This document shows positions 57,203 through 64,000 of a stretch of 64,000 bases of DNA, in pieces. The notes under the pieces are model-generated. The model ran no database searches. It was not told where the DNA came from and worked only from the letters and a program-made list of their open reading frames with translations. Made by a program: the position numbers and the translations under genes. The stretch spans positions 88,135,666 through 88,199,665 of the forward strand of contig CM055092.1 of NCBI GenBank assembly GCA_029204225.1, in the 5' to 3' direction. Source of the stretch: Diphasiastrum complanatum. Its lineage: Eukaryota; Streptophyta; Lycopodiopsida; Lycopodiales; Lycopodiaceae. Position 1 is the stretch's first letter, and every line of letters begins with the position of its first letter.

Positions 57203-57219
57203 TTCTTCTTGTAGAAGAA
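57203..57219. repeat. Palindrome at head-to-head copia junction
   Basis: TTCTTCT, loop TGT, AGAAGAA. It lies where the minus-strand copia at its left meets the plus-strand copia at its right. Confidence 0.8.
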
Positions 57220-57299
57220 GTGAGATTACACTTGATAGAGTTAAATTCTCTTCTATTGTGGTATCAAAGGACACTTTGCAAGTGATTGCTACAAGAAGA

Positions 57300-57877
57300 A
57301 GAGAGATCAAGGAGACAAGCAAGGTAATCTTACTCTTGATGAAGATTGTTTGGATGTTCAAGATGCAAATGATGATGCTTTTGTGATGTCTTCATGTATG
57401 CTTGCTAATGATGGAGATCTTGATCCTTGGTGGATTGATAGTGGAGCACGTTCACACATGACCTTTCACAAAGAGTACTTCACTTCTTTGTTGGCATATG
57501 GAGATGACAAGAGGGTGCTCTGCACGGCCAATGATGGTGAGTGTGCAATCAAAGGAATTGTCACAATTCCTATTTTTCTTTCTACAAATAGGAATGTTCA
57601 TTTGGAGGATGTCTTGTTTATTCCATCTATTACCAAGAATTTGCTTAGTGTGAGTCAAATGCTAAGTAAAGGCCTCAAGGTGGAGTTTGATGGAGATGCT
57701 TGTATGATCAAAAGGAAGAATGTCTTGATTGGAAAAGGTAAAAGGCAAGGGAAGTTGTTCAAACTAGATGCATGTGTTATTGCTCTCCAAGTTGGATGTG
57801 TTGCAAGGGAGCAAATACCTATTCAAGAGGTTTGGCTAAAAGGATGGGACACCTCAACTTCAATTCATTGGAGGTAA
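57300..57877 (+). pseudogene. Copia protease
   Basis: The frame has DLDPWWIDSGARSHMTFHKE, VHLEDVLFIPSITKNLLSV and GKRQGKLFKLD. The Asp-Ser-Gly active site is intact, and no stop occurs until the shift into integrase at about 57830. Confidence 0.88.
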
Positions 57878-58723
57878 TGGCTAGGAAGAAGATTGTGATA
57901 GGTCTTCCAAGTTCCTTAAATGGCATCAAACATGTTTGTGAGTCTTGTGCTTTGTCTAAGTCACATAGATTACCTTATACTATATCTATATCTATATCTA
58001 TATCTATATCTATATCTACAGATCCTTTTCAACTTGTACATTCAGATATTCATGGATTTACTACAATTAGCAATAGTGGAGCTAAGATGTATGTAACATT
58101 CATTGATGATTTTAGTAGATTTCGTTAGATCTATCTACTAAAGAGCAAGGATAAAGTGTATGATGTCTTTATCAAGTTGAAGAATGCAAGGGAGAACCAA
58201 TTTTTTCACAAACATCAAGTGCTTAAGGATTGACAATGGTGGCGAATTATCTACCAAGTTCAAGGCCTCTTGTGATGAGCATGGGATCAAGAGAAAGTAT
58301 ACAACATCAAGGACCCCACAACAAAATGGAGTGGCTGAAAGGAAGAATAGAATTTTATGTGAAAGTGCTAAAGCTATGAGATTAAGTGCTAATCTTGACA
58401 AACCATTTTGGGATCAAGCTTTGTTGTGTGCCAATTTCTTGTGCAATAGGTGGCCGAGTGATATTTTGGATGGAAGGAAACCTTTTGAGATGCTATTCAA
58501 GAGGAGGACGAGTGTCAACTTTCTAAGAACCTTTGGATGCACATGCTATGTCAACATTACTCTTGATGATAGGACCAAGGAGGATCAATCTTCAAGAAGA
58601 GGTATTTTTGTTGGATATAGTGAGGTGAGTAAAGCCTACAAGGTTTACATTGCTTCTACTAACAAAGTGATTGTTGGTAAAGATGTCATTTTGATGAGGG
58701 GAACATTCCAAAAGTGTCTTTGA
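57790..58723 (+). pseudogene. Copia integrase with in-frame hexamer expansion
   Basis: RMGHLNFNSLEVMARK with CESCALSKSHR is the zinc finger. The core has LVHSDIHGFTTI (Asp), CLRIDNGGELSTKF (Asp) and TPQQNGVAERKNRILCESA (Glu), all intact, followed by FEMLFKRRTSVNFLRTFG and GIFVGYSEVSKAYKVY. A (TATATC)n run at 57979-58018 inserts an Ile-Ser repeat between the zinc finger and core. A stop follows FSRFR and the frame changes near 58190. Confidence 0.9.
57979..58018. repeat. (TATATC)n hexanucleotide repeat
   Basis: About six to seven units lie in frame in the integrase coding sequence, encoding alternating Ile and Ser. Confidence 0.95.
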
Positions 58724-58739
58724 AGCATGATTGATGGTA

Positions 58740-59200
58740 GTGTGGATGGATCTAACATTCTTGATGTTGATGAAAAGGATCCTACATCATCTCACATGCT
58801 ACTCTTTATGGATGGTATCTATGGCAATTGGACATCACAAACACTTTTTTGAATGGTGATCTTGAGGAGGAAGTGTACATGGAACAATACGAGAGCTGAA
58901 TTTTTTTCTACAAAGCCAAATCATGTGTGTTTACTAAAGAGTTTGTATGGTCTTAAGCAAGCACCAAGGAGTTGGTATGCTAAGCTTAACACTTTTTTAC
59001 TCTCTCAAGGATTTGTTATGAGTGAGTATGATCATTTGCTTTATTATAGGTTTGCTGGAAATGACGTTACCATCTTGCTAATCTATGTGGATGATATCAT
59101 CTTGAGTGGTGGAGACAATCAAGATGTGGAGGATATCGAGTGCTCTTAAGAAGGAATTTGAGGTGCATGATCTTGGTAAATTGCATTAAATTTTAGGAAT
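58740..59200 (+). pseudogene. Copia reverse transcriptase, N-part deleted
   Basis: The reading enters at QLDITNTFLNGDLEEEVYME, shifts frame, and continues VCLLKSLYGLKQAPRSWYAK and LLIYVDDIILSGGDNQ (YVDD intact). The portion before the first catalytic Asp is missing. Confidence 0.88.
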
Positions 59201-59204
59201 AGAA

Positions 59205-60053
59205 GTGATTAGATCTTCTCAATCTACTTTTATTTGTCAAGAGAAGTATGCTAATTCTATTCTAGAAAGATTTCATATGGTAGATGCAAAATCTTGTGAT
59301 ACACCTATGGAGTCTCATGTAAAGCTAACTATGAAAGGTAATGAAAGATCCTTCAAGGACATTACTCTCTATAGGAAGCTAGTTGGTTCACTCATCTATC
59401 TAGCCATTACTAGACTAGATCTAAGCTATTGTGTTGGAAAATTGAGTCAATTCATGCAAGATCCTAGTGAGGAGCATTGGAAGCTAGGAAAACGAGTTTT
59501 GAGGTACATCATTGGAACTCGAGATTTTGGCATATTGTATGAGGGACCATCACCTAACTTGTTTGGATTTTCAGATTCGGACTATGCTGGAGATATAATG
59601 GATATGAAATCCATTAGTGCTCATTGTATGTTCATTGGTGATGGAGCTATATCATGGATGTTGAAGAACAAGCCACTATCTCATTGTCATCTAGTGAGGC
59701 CGAGTACAAAGCTCTTACACATTGCACAAAGGAGATGGTATGAATCAAGAGGATGATCAAGGATATTCACTTGCTGAATTTTTCAAAGAGCCCAATCATC
59801 TTTTGTGACAATCTATCAGCCCAAAGGTTGGCAACTAATCCTATCTTTCATGCTAGGAGCAAGCACATTGAGATACAATATCATTTTGTGAGGGAGCGAG
59901 TCATAGCAAAGGAGGTGGAGCTTCAACATGTGTCCTCAAGGGAATGTGTAGCTGATATCTTCACCAAAGCATTGGGAAAGGACTTGTTCATGAAGCATAG
60001 GACTTCACTTGGAGTGTTATCAAAGCCTATGCTTAAACTAGTTGAAGAGGGAG

Positions 60054-60058
<5 letters not shown>
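59205..60058 (+). pseudogene. Copia RT connection and RNase H
   Basis: Motifs are FICQEKYANSILERFHM, YRKLVGSLIYLAITRLDLSY, FGFSDSDYAGDIMDMKSISA, then, after a shift at about 59690, FCDNLSAQRLATNPIFHARS, IEIQYHFVRERVIAKEV and VADIFTKALGKDLFMKHR. The end closes at TGA 60056-60058 inside the LTR start. Confidence 0.92.
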
Positions 60059-60600
<542 letters not shown>

Positions 60601-60789
60601 TATTGTACGGACATCCACATTATTTTATGTTTTGGTTCATGTTTGATCAAGAACTATTAGACTTTGCATCTCATTCTTAGTGCCTTGGAACTGTTGTTGG
60701 TTGCACTGAGATTAGGTTCAAAGATGCACTTGTTCTAGGTTTGAATGGGCAATTCTTATAGCAATGTCTGTATCTGCATTCTCAGAAAA

Positions 60790-61060
60790 AGGGTGTATAC
60801 ATGCCCTTGTGAGGACATTCAACAATTCTATGCCCTTCGCCGCATCCATAGCAGCCATAGACTCTCCCACCTTGTCTTTAAGATTTGGCAGCATAGGTCG
60901 CATAATACTCATTTATAGTTGGATCGACAAAGGTCTCATCCGGACCGTACCACTGTTATTGCTCTGCTTGGGGTGGTGCCTCGTGCTCCGCTACTATCAA
61001 ATTTATGTGGGCCACTTGATTGTTAGTTGGCCCTGGTAGTGCAGGTAAGGCCATGCGTTG
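60790..61060 (-). pseudogene. Gypsy gag fragment with zinc knuckle
   Basis: Broken minus frames read NNQVAHINLIVAEHEAPPQ, WYGPDETFVDPTINEYYATY and the intact CCHC knuckle CYGCGEGHRIVECP at about 60854-60815. Nothing else of the element is recognised around it. Confidence 0.65.
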
Positions 61061-61609
61061 TTGATTCATCAGTGTTCCATACCGCGGTGCCGGGGAAGTC
61101 TATGGTAGCTGGATCTTGATAGATGTGTGAAAAGAAGTCTAAATCTGTGAGGATTTGATCAGTTTCAATGGCTAATAGGGTGTTTTTGGCCGTTTACAGT
61201 GGTTTTTCCTTGATAACTTTTTACTCCTTACTTTGATTGGTCTGAGATTTTCATAGTAGCTAGATCTGGGGCAAATCTTGCTACTGATTATATCTTTGAG
61301 AGTTACTCAGCGCAAGGGTTGGTTGTGCGAGAGTTCGTTTCACTGTTTGTAGGTTAAAAGCTCTGATTTCTCAAGATCTATTAGGAACTAGCTCTCGCAG
61401 GCTTCTGGGAGCTGGATTTGATGTGGATTTGGCTCTGTTCAAAGTGGGGAGGGTTCTTTCTCAAAGGTCAAGAAGTTATTGATGTCTACACGGGTTAAAA
61501 CTTACTTTTTGGCTTACAGATCAATCTAACTCTCGTAGACTTTATCATTAATGGAAAATGACATTATGAAGACAATGGGATGGTCTGCGAAGTTTACTTC
61601 TACGAGGGT
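61061..61609. other. Unassigned sequence
   Basis: No domain or terminus recognised. It may be untranslated sequence of the gypsy element whose gag precedes it. Confidence 0.35.
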
Positions 61610-61985
61610 GTTACTTGAATTTTTGACACCAAAAATCAGAGTAATTTTGGAGCTAATTCTGCCATGATATAGAAATCGGCATGTAAAAGCCGCAAAATTT
61701 CGATGTAAAATGGCTAGAAATCGCCAATACATAGGGGTCCTAGTCCGCCCTCAAAGTGGCTAGACACGTTAATTAGTAATAGACAATATATCTGTATACA
61801 TGGTCTAGAGAACCATTAGAAACATGTGACATAGACACACTTTTTGTAAGACTGAAGAAAAATGTCGGTCCATGTAGAAATAGGTCCCAGCCCGTCCGTA
61901 ATGTGGCTAGAGAAATTTTGGCCTTAGAGTTGGCCTTTAAAGACGGCCTTTAAAAAATCGGCCTATAAGTATAGTTTCAGCTACT
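61610..61985 (-). repeat. Unnamed dispersed repeat, copy 2 (inverted)
   Basis: Its reverse complement aligns with 41330-41700 through two tandem modules and the TTTTACATGCCG box. Confidence 0.7.
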
Positions 61986-62125
61986 ATGCCAAAATCTTGC
62001 AATGTACTGTGATTTTCGATACTAATATAAAATCGAAGTATTGTATTTTCAGGTTGTTGCTCAGTGGAGAGAGGGGGCTCAGTTACCACAAATTGCAGAA
62101 TTGCGAGACAAAAAGCCACGAAGTG

Positions 62126-62775
62126 TGTGAAAAAAGTGGATCTTGAATGGATCCAAACTCCCAAAATACTTGGCTAAGATCTTTGCACAACAAGCTACAA
62201 AAGCTAGAAATGGAAAAGCATCCTAATGCTACTTTGATACACATGAACTTGACAATGTATTCAAGAGACAAAAGAAACTAATAAAAGGTATTAATGGAAG
62301 CCAAAAACAACAGCATACCAGCCCCACAACAACAGCCTGCCACTTTTGAAAACCTCTTAAGATCATACACAAAAGCTTGAAGACAATACACAAAGCAATG
62401 CTCTCAATGGAGGAAGAAACTGTGACAACGATCTATTGATCTCTCTCAACAATACAATAAGTTTTTCCAACCTGTTCTCCACGAATTTCAGCCTAATATA
62501 GGTGAGAGAGATGACTCTCTCTCCTCTCTCTAGAACTTAGGACCCAATTTTAGGACACCAGTAGCCTAAAATAGCCAATTTTGGCCTATATGTCCAAATA
62601 ACATGATTTTGGTGTCATTTCGAAGGTCCTGAAGTTTGAGACTTCTTCAATATGAGATATATACTAAAATAAAAGTTCTAGGCCTCTTTCACATGTGTGA
62701 AAGGTTAGATCCAAAACTATGTACAAAAATTGCCAATTTAGGCCTCAAACTAGCTAGGACATGTTGACAATTTTC
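62126..62775 (-). repeat. Copia 3' LTR (minus), outer border estimated
   Basis: On the minus strand the tract GAAGAGGGAG is followed at 62775 by TGTGAAAATTGTC. CACATGTGTGAAA occurs at about 62691-62703, as in other copia LTRs here. The low-coordinate end is a guess. Confidence 0.55.
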
Positions 62776-63577
62776 ACACTCCCTCTTCAACTTAACTTGC
62801 TAGTTTTACAACACTACTTTGCTCCAACCTAAGAATTATCTCCATCATGATAATAGATCTCTTCTCAAGTGCTCTAATATGTACAATATGAAGTACAACA
62901 TAATTAATATAGATAATAGTGTCCATATAGGATGCTTCACTATTTCTTACATCAATTTTACATAGAATGGTGAACAAGATACATGTAAAAGAACATAGAA
63001 TCATAATGAAAGGATTCTTCCATGTATCCACCTTTTAATTATCTATAAAACAGTATCAAACAAGTTGTAAATGAAAGTAACCAACAAGTGTTTGCATGCC
63101 TCCACATTCCACTATGCCCATAGTGAATGCACCATGTATCTCCATGAATGAACCTCCATCACCACCTTGCCTTTGTAGATCTCCAATCCATGAAAGCCCT
63201 TTGAGTGAGTGAATGCCAAAATGATGTGTTCTCTGCTCCATTTGAATGAGCAAAACCTGAACTTGAAGTATCTCCACAAGATTTGCATACAACCCTTGAT
63301 CCTACATTGTCAACAATTTGCCAATTTGCCAACACTAGGATGCTAGATCTTGAACTTTGCTCAAGAGTAAACATATTACCACTTCAATATCTTTCAAGAT
63401 TTGAATGAATGCATGTACTTGATCATAAACTAGCAATGATAACTATTCCATCTCCAAGATCCAAATGATGCAAAACTATGGAACTAGTTTCATTGAATTT
63501 TGGCAATTCCAACACATTGACATGACAATGTTCATACATGTGATTAAACAAGTAAGGTAGAATAAAAGGACACTTCC
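62776..63577 (-). other. Non-coding spacer of a copia element lacking RT
   Basis: Between the integrase tail and the polypurine tract there is no RT or RNase H, only open frames of under 80 codons without domains. Length and position resemble 18584-19473. Confidence 0.5.
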
Positions 63578-64000
63578 TCATGGACCTTCAAGGACCTGTA
63601 AAAACAGATCCAAAATGCTTTGCCCATGTGGCCCCCCTTTGATGCTTTTGACTAGATTCCAATTAATACTTGCCTCTTGGTGTTGATGAAGCAATTCAAG
63701 ATCAACATCTTGATCTTCCAATAAAACATCAGGGACTTTGCATTTATAAACATCTTTGGTTTTGATGAAGCAATTCAAGATCAACATCTTGATCTTCCAA
63801 TAAAACATCAGGGACTTTGAATCTATAAACATCTTTAGATCTGAACCTCTGAAGATGCTCCCTCTCAAACACATGATTAACATCCCACAAGATCTCATCA
63901 TTGCTTGATTTCAACCTTTCACTATAGTTAGTGAAAACAATGTCACCATCATAAACCAAAAGATAGATTTCTACAATTCTATCCAACATGAAGTAGAGTA
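63578..64000 (-). pseudogene. Copia integrase tail with 79-bp tandem duplication (runs off window)
   Basis: The minus frame has LLVYDGDIVFTNYSERLKSS, NHVFEREHLQRFRSKDVY and VPDVLLEDQDVDLELLHQ, the last repeated because 63685-63763 is duplicated at 63764-63842. I assign it to the region after the integrase core by position and by likeness to other copia tails. Domain evidence is weak, because the core lies outside the window. Confidence 0.45.

Larger units (their letters stand above)
57220..60053 (+). mobile_element. Ty1/copia element (plus), 5'-truncated
   Basis: It begins inside the gag zinc knuckle (YCGIKGHFASDCYKKK at about 57253) and continues with protease, integrase, RT and RNase H, polypurine tract GAAGAGGGAG and the start of a 3' LTR at 60054. 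About the first half of RT is deleted near 58790. Confidence 0.9.

Overview
This window reads as nuclear DNA of a land plant with a large, repeat-filled genome. It is AT-rich and almost gene-free. The evidence for a plant is its dense layering of Ty1/copia and Ty3/gypsy LTR elements primed by initiator tRNA-Met, a DUF659-type hAT transposon, LINE remnants, very long (CT/GA)n microsatellites, and traces of plant-type nuclear genes. The species cannot be named from the sequence. There is no bacterial, organellar, rRNA or tRNA gene that I can support, and no CRISPR array.

Layout. 1-7 kb holds the only recognisable host coding sequence: the last three exons of an EF-hand (calcineurin B-like) gene on the minus strand and one frameshifted exon of a gamma-type carbonic anhydrase. 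7.4-9.4 kb is LINE debris, including a LINE-coiled-coil fusion reading frame. 9.4-11 kb is low-complexity GT/GA sequence with an LTR-like stretch. 11-13.65 kb is a decayed hAT transposon with introns. 13.65-23 kb is a 3'-truncated gypsy element (minus) whose 5' LTR was split by a copia element at 17765-22637 that keeps gag and protease but has lost reverse transcriptase. 23.1-24.05 kb is a LINE 3' end with a duplicated hairpin tail. 25056-31022 is a nearly complete copia element (plus) with both LTRs. 31-33.6 kb is a tandem copy of its target site and a gypsy integrase remnant. 33.6-37.5 kb looks like host sequence and includes the 3' exons of an unidentified membrane-protein gene (minus).

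38.6-46.3 kb has a copia tail, a 1.5-kb direct duplication and a gypsy element in which a plant-type RNase H lies downstream of integrase. 48.06-50.67 kb is an internally deleted copia element. 51.7-60 kb is a chain of copia fragments in alternating orientation. 60.8-64 kb holds a gypsy gag fragment, an unnamed dispersed repeat and the 3' part of a second copia element lacking reverse transcriptase.

No gene set here works together as a pathway. The biology is that of an old retroelement graveyard: nesting, internal deletion, foldback inversion, and microsatellites growing inside element coding sequence. The observations I rate highest are the RNase H placed after integrase, a perfect three-way-junction palindrome in a copia LTR, the covarying hairpin at the LINE 3' end, a (CT)n run born inside an RNase H reading frame, and clusters of self-complementary TTCGAA/TTCCGGAA words.
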